The position numbers were made by a program, and so were the translations under genes. From positions 1,240,001-1,304,000 of the forward strand of contig NZ_JBEPSJ010000001.1 in NCBI RefSeq assembly GCF_040548875.1: DNA of 64,000 bases, written 5' to 3'. The notes under the pieces are model-generated. The model worked only from the letters and a program-made list of their open reading frames with translations. It was not told the origin of the DNA and ran no database searches. Below, piece by piece: positions 1 to 8,551 of this stretch (the first letter of the stretch is position 1; every line of letters starts with the position of its first letter). Source of the DNA: Conyzicola nivalis_A (GTDB lineage Bacteria > Actinomycetota > Actinomycetes > Actinomycetales > Microbacteriaceae).

Positions 1-282
1 CTGCTGTTCGGGCTCATCTTCTTCGTCCCGTTGCTCGGGGCGGCGATCGGCGCCGCCGCGGGGGCGCTCGCCGGCTCGCTCGTCGACGTCGGCATCGACG
101 ACTCCTTCATCAAGGGGGTGCGGGAGAAGGTCACCCCGGGCACATCCGCGCTGTTCGTGATGACGACCGGGGTCGTCGTCGACCGTGTCGCCGACGCCTT
201 CAGCGACGTGAAGGCGCATCTGATCGAGACCAACCTGAGTCGCGACGAGGAGGCGAAGCTTCGGGAGGTCTTCGGCGAGTGA
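1..282 (+). CDS. DUF1269-type membrane protein, 3' part only
   Basis: The reading frame is open from the first base of the window, so the start lies outside; the visible 93 residues end at TGA 280-282. It begins in a hydrophobic Gly/Ala-rich stretch (LIFFVPLLGAAIGAAAGALA) like the glycine-zipper membrane hairpin of DUF1269 proteins. A soluble part follows, with IDDSFIKGVREKVTPGTSAL and an acidic C-terminus ending in LREVFGE, also typical of that family. The biochemical role of DUF1269 proteins is not known. The next gene starts 87 bp downstream on the same strand. Confidence 0.7.
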   Translation: MLFGLIFFVPLLGAAIGAAAGALAGSLVDVGIDDSFIKGVREKVTPGTSALFVMTTGVVVDRVADAFSDVKAHLIETNLSRDEEAKLREVFGE

Positions 283-369
283 CGGAGCGCGCCCACCGCG
301 TCGAGGCAGTGCGGGCTGATAGCGTGGCTGAACCCGTGCACAACGATCGGCCAAGGGGGCGTACCACCG

Positions 370-1434
370 GTGAAGCTGTTCTTCGACTGCAGGGCCGTGC
401 GCTGGGGCACCCACGACGGCATCAGCCGGTACTCCGCCAACCTCGTCCGCGAGCTGTCGAAGCTCACGCCCGTCACGATGATCATCAACGACGAGCGACA
501 GCTCGAGATGCTGCCCGATCTGCCCTGGATCATGGCGCCGGCGATGACGAGCCCGAAGGACTCGCTCATGGCGCGGTACTTGAACCCGCATCATCCTGAC
601 GTCGTCTTCTCCCCCATGCAGACGATGGGATCCCTCGGTCGCAAGTACAGGCTCGTGCTCACGGTGCATGACCTGATCTACTACACGCACAGAACTCCGC
701 CGCATAACCTGCCGCAGGCCGTGCGGGTGCTCTGGCGTCTGTACCACCTCGTCTGGTGGCCGCAGCGACTGCTGCTCAACCGCGCCGACGCCGTCGCCGC
801 GGTGTCCCGCACGACGATGGACCTGATCACCCGCAAGCGCCTGACGACGAAGCCGCTCATCCTCGCGCCCAACGCCAGCTCGCTGGAGGCGCCCGAGCGG
901 CCGGCCAAAACGGTGGAGCGTCGCAGGGACCTCGTCTACATGGGGTCCTTTATGCCCTACAAGAACGTGGAGACGCTCGTCGCCGCCATGGACTCGCTGC
1001 CCGACCATACGCTGCACCTGATGAGCCCGATGCCGGCCGAGACGCAGGAGCGTTTCCGCGCCATGAACGCCGCGGGAAATATCGTGATCCACAACGGGGC
1101 GACGGACGCCGAGTACGTCGACCTGCTGCAGTCGGCCACCGCGCTCGTGAGCGCATCGCTCGACGAGGGCTTCGGCATCCCGCTCGTCGAGGCGATGGCG
1201 CTGGGGATACCGGTCGTGGTCAGCGACATCACGATCTTCCATGAGATCGCTGGCGACGCGGGCGCCTACTTCAGACCGAAGGATGCCTCGGCCTTCATCG
1301 CCGAGGTCGAAGCACTGGAGCCCGCCGAGGTATGGGCCGAGCGATCGCGCCGCAGCGTCGCCCAGGCCGCGACCTGGAGCTGGGAGCACTCCGCCGCCCA
1401 GCTGTGGGCCGGTCTACAGGCAGTAGCCCGCTGA
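370..1434 (+). CDS. Glycosyltransferase family 4 (GT-B fold)
   Basis: 354 residues from a GTG start preceded by a purine-rich AAGGGGG. The N-terminal half carries a Rossmann-like domain with the segment GTHDGISRYSANL, as in retaining GT4 mannosyl/glucosyltransferases. The C-terminal half contains VYMGSFMPYKNVETLV (nucleotide-sugar domain start) and the family hallmark DEGFGIPLVEAMALGIPVV, whose EGFG...E contacts the donor nucleotide-sugar. It likely moves a sugar from an NDP-sugar to a cell-envelope glycan or lipid; the acceptor cannot be told from sequence. No signal peptide or membrane segment, so cytoplasmic or membrane-peripheral. The next gene starts 1 nt after its stop codon, suggesting a two-gene operon. 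Confidence 0.88.
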   Translation: MKLFFDCRAVRWGTHDGISRYSANLVRELSKLTPVTMIINDERQLEMLPDLPWIMAPAMTSPKDSLMARYLNPHHPDVVFSPMQTMGSLGRKYRLVLTVHDLIYYTHRTPPHNLPQAVRVLWRLYHLVWWPQRLLLNRADAVAAVSRTTMDLITRKRLTTKPLILAPNASSLEAPERPAKTVERRRDLVYMGSFMPYKNVETLVAAMDSLPDHTLHLMSPMPAETQERFRAMNAAGNIVIHNGATDAEYVDLLQSATALVSASLDEGFGIPLVEAMALGIPVVVSDITIFHEIAGDAGAYFRPKDASAFIAEVEALEPAEVWAERSRRSVAQAATWSWEHSAAQLWAGLQAVAR

Positions 1435-1435
1435 C

Positions 1436-2281
1436 GTGGCGCCCACCCTATTCGGTTTCCACTCGTCGAAGGACGACGACCGACCGTTGAACGTGCGCCT
1501 CGAAGCGCGCGCGCGGGCGGCGCAGACCAGGGAGTCGGCGGAGATCCGCAAGGCGGCGAAGCGCTCGGGCGCGGCGAGCCGCGAGGCCGCGGACCGCACG
1601 ATCGAGAGGAACGAGCGCGACCTCGACCTCGCGCTCGACGCCGTCGGCCTGTTCGAGCCCGCGACCCTGAGCCTGCTCGCCGACGAGCTCGACTCGGCCG
1701 AACCGATCACCCAGCAGTCGACGCACGGGCACGCGACCGTCGCCGACGGCGGGTTTCCCGTCTGGCTGCGGGAGCGCTGCCTCACCCACGACGCTGAACG
1801 GGTCGTGCTCGACTGGCTCACCTTCCGCACGATCTTCATCGCCCACAAGGAGTTCGCCGCCAAGGGCAAGGAGAACCCGCTTCCGCAGCTGTACCAGGCG
1901 CTCGCCCTCACCGGTGCGAGAAGCATCGCCCTCGACGGGGTCGCCGCACTAGGGCGGCAAGCCTGCGACCGGGTGCTGCACGTCTCGTTCGCCCTGCGCT
2001 CCGCCCAGCGCGCCAGCGTCGTGCGCGACATCGGCTCGAAGGGCGGATACGCGGCCGCCGACCACTGGCACGCCTTCGACCGTTCCAACCGTTTCGTCAC
2101 GGCCGACTTCGTGGCGTGGATCGTCGGACACAGTCCGGGGGACGCGGAGGTCGCGGCCGCGATCGTGCGGGGCGACTTCGCCTGGAGCGGGGTCAAGGGC
2201 GACGGACACGACTTCGGCATCTCTCCGCATCGGATCGACGAGGCCGCCTTCGTCAACGAGTTGTCTCGCGCGCGGTCCTGA
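1436..2281 (+). CDS. Hypothetical protein, co-transcribed with the glycosyltransferase
   Basis: 281 residues, GTG start one base after the glycosyltransferase stop, which implies translational coupling. I do not recognise the family. Residues about 20-70 are strongly charged and Ala/Arg/Glu-rich and could form a helical or coiled segment. The rest is mixed alpha/beta in appearance, with conserved-looking Trp, His and Asp in GGYAAADHWHAFDRSNRFVT. No signal peptide or transmembrane helix is evident. Codon usage matches its neighbours. Its position argues for a role linked to the same glycan, but that is inference only. Confidence 0.6.
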   Translation: MAPTLFGFHSSKDDDRPLNVRLEARARAAQTRESAEIRKAAKRSGAASREAADRTIERNERDLDLALDAVGLFEPATLSLLADELDSAEPITQQSTHGHATVADGGFPVWLRERCLTHDAERVVLDWLTFRTIFIAHKEFAAKGKENPLPQLYQALALTGARSIALDGVAALGRQACDRVLHVSFALRSAQRASVVRDIGSKGGYAAADHWHAFDRSNRFVTADFVAWIVGHSPGDAEVAAAIVRGDFAWSGVKGDGHDFGISPHRIDEAAFVNELSRARS

Positions 2282-2318
2282 CCGGTTCCTTGCCGTCGGC
2301 GGCGCCGGCCGGTGCCGC

Positions 2319-2981
2319 CTACTCGAGCCGCGTCATGCCACCGAGCCGGCTGCCGGCCGACCGCGCCTCGTCGTGAGCGAGCAGCAGCTCCTCGTTCGAC
2401 CGCTCGAGCTGCTCGGCCAGCGCGGCGACCTCGCCGGCCAGGGTGAGGCTGGTGGTGATGACGGTGGTCGGCATCCCGAGCGCGGTGCCGAGTATGAGCT
2501 GCAGGGCGGGCACGGCGTGGTCCCAGTCGGCGGTCGGAGTGCCCGCGTCGTAGGCGCCGCCCCTCGCGGTGACGATCACGGCAGGCCGGCCGAGCATCGG
2601 CTGCGTGTCTGAACCGGAGGGCGCGGTGACGCCGGGGACGTGGATGTGGTCGATCCACGCCTTGAGCGTCGACGGCATCGAGTAGTTGTAGAGCGGCGCG
2701 CCGACGAGAAGCACGTCGGCGGCCAGCAGCTCGTGGATGAGGGTCCGCTGCAGAGTCTCGGCCTCGGCGGGCGGTGCCGTCGATCCCTCCGGGCGACTGC
2801 CCGCCGGCCAGTGCAGCGCCGCATCGGCGAGGTGCGGCGGCGGATCGCGGTGCAGGTCGCGGTGCGACACGGTGTTCTGCGGGTCGGCGGCGAGCCACGC
2901 CGCGACGAACGACTCCCCCACCGCGCGGGTGCGCGAATTGGTCAGGTCGGCGGACGAGTCGAGGTGCAGGAGGTGCGGCAT
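2319..2981 (-). CDS. FMN-dependent NADH-azoreductase-like flavodoxin-fold reductase
   Basis: 220 residues. The start MPHLLHLDSSADLTNSRTRA fits the AzoR N-terminal strand and phosphate-binding loop, and APLYNYSMPSTLKAWIDHI is the AzoR FMN-contact signature, followed by VTARGG. The family reduces quinones and azo compounds by two-electron transfer from NAD(P)H through FMN. It is the last gene of the ten-gene minus-strand operon, starting 9 nt after the MFS transporter stop, so it may reduce an intermediate or supply reduced flavin. It is somewhat longer than E. coli AzoR (about 200 aa), with a charged tail. A GC-rich inverted repeat at about 2299-2319 may end transcription between it and the convergent upstream gene. 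Confidence 0.82.
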   Translation of the reverse strand: MPHLLHLDSSADLTNSRTRAVGESFVAAWLAADPQNTVSHRDLHRDPPPHLADAALHWPAGSRPEGSTAPPAEAETLQRTLIHELLAADVLLVGAPLYNYSMPSTLKAWIDHIHVPGVTAPSGSDTQPMLGRPAVIVTARGGAYDAGTPTADWDHAVPALQLILGTALGMPTTVITTSLTLAGEVAALAEQLERSNEELLLAHDEARSAGSRLGGMTRLE

Positions 2982-2990
2982 GGCTCCACG

Positions 2991-4238
2991 CTATCGCCTG
3001 CGCCCCGCGACCCGCACGAGCAGAAGGGCGGAGACGAGCAACACCCCGGCGATAACCGAGACCGCGGGCCAGGCACCTCGCGCGTCGTAGACGGTGAACG
3101 CGAGCAACGGCCCGACGACCGCTCCGACGTCGCCCGCCGTTCGGGTGAGGCCGACGACGAAACCGCTGTGGCGCGCCGGCACGGCCTCGCTCATCACGAC
3201 CGCAGGAACCACGCCGGCGACGCTCGACGCGAGACCGTAGAGCACGACGACAGCGGCGAACAGCCACGGGTCGTCTGCGAGCGGGAACAGCAACAGCGCC
3301 CCGGCGGCCGCGACGCTGCCCGGCAGCAGCACCGCGAGCCGCCGCCCGCGGTCGATGATCGCGCCGACGACCGGCATCGCAGCGAGCGACACGAGCGTCG
3401 CCGCCGCGAGCGCGACGCCCAGGGTGAGCGGAGTGAGCCCGCCCCGCTCGTAGCCCAGCAGCGGGATCAGCCCCTGTTCCCCGCCGAAGCGGGCGAAGAA
3501 TGTCGCGAAGGCGTTGATGGCGAGCGCCGCGACGATCCAGAGCAGGCCGGCGGATGCGACGCGGGCCACATCGCCTCTGCCTCCCGTCGCGGATTCGGCG
3601 ACGTCGCGAGTGCGCAGCGACCGCCAATAGTGAGAAGCCGGGGCGATCGCGTCCCACACCAGGCAGAGAGCCAGCGGGAGGCTCGCAACCGCGAACGCCA
3701 CCTCGAGCGGGAACCAGGTCAGGACGAGCCCGCCGACGAACGCGCCGAGAGCGCCCGCTGACATCTGTACCGCGGTGGCAGTGGCCATGATCCGGCCCCG
3801 CAGTGCGTGCGGCGCGCCGGCGACCAGCACCGCGAAGCCGATGGTCACGCCGGCGCCGCCGAGCACCCCGGCGACCACCCGCGCCGCGATGAGCACGCCG
3901 GCATCCGGGCTCAATCCTGTGACCGCCGTCACGGCGACCAGCAGCACGCAGACCACGCGGAGGTAGCTTCGGGGGCGCCACCAGCGCAGAGCGAGCCCTG
4001 CCGGGATGTTCGCAACCGCCCGTCCCACCCCGAAGGCGGCGATGATCGGGCCGAGCACGAGCGCCGTCCCGCCGAAACGGTCGATGTACTGCGGCAGCGC
4101 CGGAACGATCGTGCCCCAGGTCATCTGGGTCGTCCCGATCAGGCAGCAGAGCAACAGGGTCTGACGCCAGATGTCCGCCGGCGCACCGTGCGACCCGGGG
4201 GCACGGTCGCCCCGGCGGACCGCGCCCTCCAGAGTCAC
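2991..4238 (-). CDS. MFS transporter
   Basis: 415 residues with about 12 hydrophobic segments. The first membrane segment is LLLCCLIGTTQMTWGTIVPA. The start is GTG at 4238 because its GTGA overlaps the TGA of the upstream monooxygenase by 4 nt, the coupling pattern used throughout this operon. The frame also runs further upstream, but that part is only the shadow of the monooxygenase gene. Major facilitators of this type move small molecules by proton antiport or symport. Within the cluster it could export a toxic product or give a second uptake route next to the ABC importer; substrate and direction cannot be read from sequence. Confidence 0.85.
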   Translation of the reverse strand: MTLEGAVRRGDRAPGSHGAPADIWRQTLLLCCLIGTTQMTWGTIVPALPQYIDRFGGTALVLGPIIAAFGVGRAVANIPAGLALRWWRPRSYLRVVCVLLVAVTAVTGLSPDAGVLIAARVVAGVLGGAGVTIGFAVLVAGAPHALRGRIMATATAVQMSAGALGAFVGGLVLTWFPLEVAFAVASLPLALCLVWDAIAPASHYWRSLRTRDVAESATGGRGDVARVASAGLLWIVAALAINAFATFFARFGGEQGLIPLLGYERGGLTPLTLGVALAAATLVSLAAMPVVGAIIDRGRRLAVLLPGSVAAAGALLLFPLADDPWLFAAVVVLYGLASSVAGVVPAVVMSEAVPARHSGFVVGLTRTAGDVGAVVGPLLAFTVYDARGAWPAVSVIAGVLLVSALLLVRVAGRRR

Positions 4239-5590
4239 GACGCGAGGTTCTCGCGCAAGGTGCGTCCCGGGTAGGCGGGTCCCATCGTGCCGCGCCGACG
4301 AAGCTCGGGCACGAGCAGCTCGATGATGTCGACGTACGAGCTCGGCATGCTCAGCGGGTTGCCGATCATGTAACCGCCGCGGGAGCCGGTGGCCGCGAAG
4401 TTCTCCTCCAACTGGTCGGCGAGCTGCGACGCGGTGCCCGACATCGTCGAGTCGTAGCCGACCGCGTGCTGCCAGCCGCGCTCGAAGAACTCGGCGCGGG
4501 TCATGGAGTGGTCGGCGCCCAGCTCGGCGACCAGCATGCCGACGAGCCCCGACGGGGAGGCGCCTGACGCGACGATCGTCTCGTTGAGCTCGCCGAGGAT
4601 GATGGACTCGCCCACCGTCGAGAAGTCGTAGCCGGAGTTGTACGACAGGTACGCGCCGACGGCCTCGTGCCCCCAGTAGGCGAGCATCTCCTGCTTGCGG
4701 GCGCGCGCCTCGTCCTCCGTGCGACCGATGACGAGCTGGGTCGCCCAGAGGATTCCGACGTCGCGCGGATCGCGGCCGTTGGCGACGAGCTCGGCGTCGA
4801 GCATCGTGCGGTGCCGCACCTGCGAGGCGAGATTGCCGCCGAAGCCGAATATCAGGTCGGCGAACGTTGCGCTCGTGGCGATGCCGCGGGGCGAGTTGCC
4901 CGCTTGCACGAGTACCGGGTGGCCCTGCGGGCTCGGCACGCTTGTGAGCGGACCCTTCACGTCGAAGAACGCGCCGTGGTGGTCGATGGCGTGCACCTTC
5001 GCGGGGTCGGCGAATCTGCCGGTCTCCCGGTCCATCACGATCGCGTCGGGTTCGACGGAATCCCACAGCTGCTGGCACACGGAGATGAACTCGTCCATCC
5101 GCTCATACCGCTGGCCGTGCTCGGGCAGCCTGTCGTAGCCGTAGTTCGCGGCGTCGGAGACCCGGGTCGAGGCGACGACGTTGAAGGCGATGCGTCCGTT
5201 CGTCACATGGTCGAGGGAGTTGAGCAGGCGGGCGACGTAGAACGGGTGCATAAACGTCGACGAGTAGGTGAGCCCGAAGCCGATGTGCTCAGTGACCGCC
5301 GACATGGCCGCGATGAACGGGCTCATGTCGTGGCGGGGCCACTGCACGCCCCACTCGACCGCGGCGTCGGTCGACCCGCGCCAGGTGTCGGGCAGGCCCG
5401 TGCCGTCGCCGAAGAACAGCATGTCGATTCCGCCGCGCTCGGCGGTGACGGCCAGCTCCTGGAACATCCGCACGTCGGGGAAGGTGCGACCCGCCCACGA
5501 TCCGGGGCGAGCCCAGCGGCCCTCCGAGTGGGTGAACGACAGGTCGAACGCGAGGTGGAGGTGGCCGGGGTTGTCGGTCGTGACGGTCAT
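4235..5590 (-). CDS. LLM-class flavin-dependent monooxygenase, NtaA/SnaA/DszA type
   Basis: 451 residues, the usual length for the NtaA/SnaA/DszA branch of the bacterial luciferase superfamily. ATG at 5590 overlaps the isochorismatase stop (ATGA). Family segments seen include ERGGIDMLFFGDG near residue 40, SLDHVTNGRIAFNVVAS, NYGYDRLPEHGQRYERMDEF and HPVLVQAGNSPRG. These enzymes use FMNH2 delivered by a separate reductase and O2, often through a flavin-N5-peroxide, to cleave C-N, C-S or amide-like bonds (nitrilotriacetate, dibenzothiophene sulfone, N-acetyl-S-succinocysteine). The substrate here is unknown. Two flavin reductases are encoded in the same operon. Confidence 0.87.
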   Translation of the reverse strand: MTVTTDNPGHLHLAFDLSFTHSEGRWARPGSWAGRTFPDVRMFQELAVTAERGGIDMLFFGDGTGLPDTWRGSTDAAVEWGVQWPRHDMSPFIAAMSAVTEHIGFGLTYSSTFMHPFYVARLLNSLDHVTNGRIAFNVVASTRVSDAANYGYDRLPEHGQRYERMDEFISVCQQLWDSVEPDAIVMDRETGRFADPAKVHAIDHHGAFFDVKGPLTSVPSPQGHPVLVQAGNSPRGIATSATFADLIFGFGGNLASQVRHRTMLDAELVANGRDPRDVGILWATQLVIGRTEDEARARKQEMLAYWGHEAVGAYLSYNSGYDFSTVGESIILGELNETIVASGASPSGLVGMLVAELGADHSMTRAEFFERGWQHAVGYDSTMSGTASQLADQLEENFAATGSRGGYMIGNPLSMPSSYVDIIELLVPELRRRGTMGPAYPGRTLRENLAS

Positions 5591-6282
5591 GCGTGCACTG
5601 GCTTTCCAGAGAGGGTGGATCGCGCCGCCGCGGAGGCAGGGGCGGATGCCGCGAAGAGGGAGGTGAGTTCGGCGCTGGTGACCACGCGTCCGACGTTGAG
5701 GGCGAGCTGTTCGAGGGCGTTGTCGTTGATGCGCACGTCGTAGGCTGCGGTCGCCTCCACCGGGATCACCACGGGATAGTCGAGTTGCACGGCGTCGGTC
5801 GCGGTCGCGGCGACGCAGCACTCGCTCGTGAGCCCGGCCACGGCTACCCACTCGACGCCCTCGGCACGGAGGAGCGCATCGAGGTCGGTGCCGAGGAATC
5901 CGCTGTAGCCGCGCTTGACCACGCGGATCTCACCGGCGGCGGGCTCGAGGCCGTACCACTCGGCTCCGCGGGTGCCGACGATGCACGGCTCCTCGTCGCC
6001 CATCGGGTCGTCGAGGGCGCCGCCGCGAAGCCAGCCGCTCGACCGCCACGGTCGGCCGGGCTCCGAGCCCAGCTCGATCCAGACCACAGGCACTCCCTGA
6101 CCTCGAGCCTCGTCGACGAGGGCGGCGGTCGCCGCGATGGCCTCGACGACGGAGGCGGATGCTGCGGCGTCGAGCCCGTACGCGCCCAGGTAGTCCGGGT
6201 CGGCGAAGGAGCGTTGCACGTCGACGACGAGCAGCGCGCCGGGGAGCGCCTCGAGCGCGGCCAGGCCGGTCGGCCCGGTCAC
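5587..6282 (-). CDS. Isochorismatase-family cysteine hydrolase (RutB-like amidohydrolase)
   Basis: 231 residues, the length of E. coli RutB. The family triad is visible: Asp21 in VVDVQRSF, Lys123 in RVVKRGYSGF, and Cys156 in GLTSECCVAATA, with the usual cis-peptide region before the Cys. These enzymes hydrolyse amides or ureido acids (peroxyureidoacrylate in the Rut pathway, maleamate, nicotinamide). GTG start overlaps the RutA-like stop (GTGA) and its own stop overlaps the next monooxygenase start (ATGA), so it lies between two oxygenases. The best inference is that it hydrolyses the ring-opened or oxidised amide made by one of them. Confidence 0.85.
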   Translation of the reverse strand: MTGPTGLAALEALPGALLVVDVQRSFADPDYLGAYGLDAAASASVVEAIAATAALVDEARGQGVPVVWIELGSEPGRPWRSSGWLRGGALDDPMGDEEPCIVGTRGAEWYGLEPAAGEIRVVKRGYSGFLGTDLDALLRAEGVEWVAVAGLTSECCVAATATDAVQLDYPVVIPVEATAAYDVRINDNALEQLALNVGRVVTSAELTSLFAASAPASAAARSTLSGKPVHA

Positions 6283-7343
6283 GAGCGGGCCTCGGCGTCG
6301 CGTGCACGCAGCACGGGCAGCACCTGCTCACCGAACGGCGGCAGGTCTTCGAGGTAGTCGGGGAAGATCAGCATGAGACCGTCGAGTTCGGCGCCGTCCA
6401 TGACTTTGTCGATGTGGCCGACGATCGTCTCGGGCGAGCCGAACACGTAGGGCGTCTGGAACGCGTCGTGACCCGTCGCCGACTCGGTCCACGAGCTCAC
6501 CCGGTCACGGGGCATGCCCCACGAGACACGCATGTTCGCGAGCGCCTCCCGGTCGACGCCGACACCGATCTCGTCCACTCGCTTCTCGGCCGCTGCATCC
6601 GTCTCGGCCATCACGATCGTCAGCATGCCGTAGGTCTTGACCTCGCGGCCGAGCGCCGCCGCCCGGCTGTGCACGTCGCGGGACGAGTCGCGGAGCTCCT
6701 CCATCGTCGCGCCGGAGAGGAACGCGCCGTTGCTGCGGCGTGCCTGGAAGTCGCGGCCCGCCTCCGAGTTGCCGGCGCTGATGATCGTCGGCGGCTTCGC
6801 CGGGTGGGGTCGGGACTCGGCGTCGGTGAGCGTGAAGAACTCCCCGTCGAGGGAGACGACATCCTCCGTCCAGAGACGGGTGACGGCCTCGGTCCACTCG
6901 TCGACCATGCGGTAGCGACCCTCCTTCGACAGGCTCGCGTCCCACTCGCCCATCTGCTCGAACTCCTCGGCGTACGCGCCCGAGACGATGTTCATGCCGG
7001 CGCGGCCGTTCGAGATCTGATCGATCGTGGTGAACATCTTCGCCGCGACCACGGGGTTGTGCACGTTGGCGTGCACGGTCGCCCAGATCTTCACCCGCTG
7101 GGTGGCCTCGGCGATGCCCGCCATCATGGTCATCGACTCGAGGGTGCGGCCCCAGTGGTCGGTCGTTCCGCCGAACCCCTTCCACTTGCCCATCGACATC
7201 ACGAAGTCCATGCCGGCGTCTTCGGCCATCACGGCCGCTTTCTTGTTGTATTCGTAGCTGCCGTCGGGGTGGGGCGCCGTCTGGGAGACGAGCCATCCGC
7301 CGTTGGCGATGGGAAGGAAGATGCCGTATTCGCGTTCGGACAT
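6279..7343 (-). CDS. LLM-class flavin-dependent monooxygenase, RutA-like
   Basis: 354 residues. It resembles pyrimidine monooxygenase RutA in FLPIANGGWLVSQTAP, SMGKWKGFGG, the LES(M/F)T(M/L)MAG segment, and the TIDQISNGRAGMNIVSG motif near the FMN phosphate site. RutA opens the uracil ring at N3-C4 using a flavin-N5-peroxide. Sulfone monooxygenase SfnG is a more distant relative. The start is ATG at 7343, 45 nt after the binding-protein gene. A RutB-like hydrolase follows and a RutF-like reductase is upstream, but RutC, RutD, RutE and RutG counterparts are not seen, so the pathway is not canonical Rut. Substrate unknown. Confidence 0.85.
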   Translation of the reverse strand: MSEREYGIFLPIANGGWLVSQTAPHPDGSYEYNKKAAVMAEDAGMDFVMSMGKWKGFGGTTDHWGRTLESMTMMAGIAEATQRVKIWATVHANVHNPVVAAKMFTTIDQISNGRAGMNIVSGAYAEEFEQMGEWDASLSKEGRYRMVDEWTEAVTRLWTEDVVSLDGEFFTLTDAESRPHPAKPPTIISAGNSEAGRDFQARRSNGAFLSGATMEELRDSSRDVHSRAAALGREVKTYGMLTIVMAETDAAAEKRVDEIGVGVDREALANMRVSWGMPRDRVSSWTESATGHDAFQTPYVFGSPETIVGHIDKVMDGAELDGLMLIFPDYLEDLPPFGEQVLPVLRARDAEARS

Positions 7344-7387
7344 GGTGCGCTTTCTGTATTCGGTGGTGCTGGAGGAACGAGGGGAAC

Positions 7388-8488
7388 CTACGGGGCCGGC
7401 CAGATGAGCGTGGTGCCGTCGTAGATGTTCTCGATGAAGCTGTTGTCGATGTACGACTGCACGTCGTCGGGGGCCGCGGAGATCTGGTCGGTGTCGACGA
7501 GGAACTCGCTGATCGCGTCGATGTTCGCGGTGTCGATCAGGCCGATCGGGCGGTCAGCGGGCTGGTTCTCGGCGATGATGTCCGACTCGGTTCCCCAGAT
7601 CTTCACGTTGTGCGCCACGTCGTAGCCCTCGCCTGACAGCACGGAAGCGTATTCGACGCACTCCTCGGTGTTGTCGTCGCAGTACTCGATGGCGTGCAGG
7701 CTAGCCCGCAGGAAGTCCTCGACTGCGGTGGGGTTCGCCTCGGCGAACGCCGGGTTCACGGCGATGGTGCCGAGCGAGCTCGGCACGCCGAAGTCGAACG
7801 GGCGCCACACGGTCACGTCGAAGTCGGCCGCCTCGAGCAGGTTGGGCTCGTTGGAGATGAACCCGGTGAGCGATTCGACCTGGCCGCGCGGCAGGATCGT
7901 CGGGTCGTAGCCGACCACGACCTGCTGCATCGACGAGACGTCGGCGCCGGCGTTGGTCAGCATCGCCTCCACCGCCGGCGGCATGTTGCCCTTCTGGCCG
8001 AGGATCGTGCCGTCGAGGTCCTTCAGGTCCTTGACGTCGGTGTTGGTCATCAGGATCTCGAGGCCCACGTTCGACAGGGTCGAGACACCGAGGATGTCGA
8101 TGCCGTTGTCCTGCGCCTGGATGAGGTTCTGCTCGCCGACGCCGGTGAAGGTGACCTGGCCCGAGGCGAGTAGCTGCGCGTTCTCGCCCGTGTCGCCGGT
8201 GCCGGGCTGGATATCGACGTCGAGGCAGAGGGCGTCGAAGTAGCCGAGCTCGTCGGCCGCGATGGTGTTGAGGATCGACGCCGACGCCTGGTAGAAGTAG
8301 CCGGTGAGGAAGTTGATCTTCCCCGCGGCCTCGTTCGCCTCACAGCGTTCTGCGGAGATCGCGCTTCCGGTCTCTGCTCCCGCCGTGGCATCCGTGTCCG
8401 GCGCCTCGGCTGAGCTGCAGGCGGCGAGGGTCATGGCGAGCGTGACGAGCACGGTCGCCGCGATGGCTGATGTGGTGCGTGTGGGCAT
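7388..8488 (-). CDS. ABC transporter substrate-binding lipoprotein, NitT/TauT (NMT1/THI5-like)
   Basis: 366 residues with a lipoprotein signal peptide ending in LAAC at about residue 24, then an Ala/Thr/Asp-rich linker. The body has the NMT1/THI5-like features LTGYFYQASASILNTIAADELGYF, GVGEQNLIQA and DLKDLDGTILGQKG. Members bind pyrimidines (FAMP, HMP), riboflavin, taurine or sulfonates. Four cysteines in the mature body (in AERCEAN, ALCLDVD, EYCDDN and EECVEY) could form disulfides outside the cell. Permease and ATPase genes sit upstream in the same operon, so together they make a complete importer that presumably feeds the two monooxygenases downstream. Confidence 0.87.
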   Translation of the reverse strand: MPTRTTSAIAATVLVTLAMTLAACSSAEAPDTDATAGAETGSAISAERCEANEAAGKINFLTGYFYQASASILNTIAADELGYFDALCLDVDIQPGTGDTGENAQLLASGQVTFTGVGEQNLIQAQDNGIDILGVSTLSNVGLEILMTNTDVKDLKDLDGTILGQKGNMPPAVEAMLTNAGADVSSMQQVVVGYDPTILPRGQVESLTGFISNEPNLLEAADFDVTVWRPFDFGVPSSLGTIAVNPAFAEANPTAVEDFLRASLHAIEYCDDNTEECVEYASVLSGEGYDVAHNVKIWGTESDIIAENQPADRPIGLIDTANIDAISEFLVDTDQISAAPDDVQSYIDNSFIENIYDGTTLIWPAP

Positions 8489-8551
8489 GGCTGTCTCCTT
8501 GAGATGGGTGTGCGGGAATGAGTGCTGTGGTGCGGATGAAACGTGCGGGTG

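Noticed and set aside
1414..3981. Very long minus-strand frame across three genes
   Set aside because: Arg-rich shadow overlapping clear genes on both strands.
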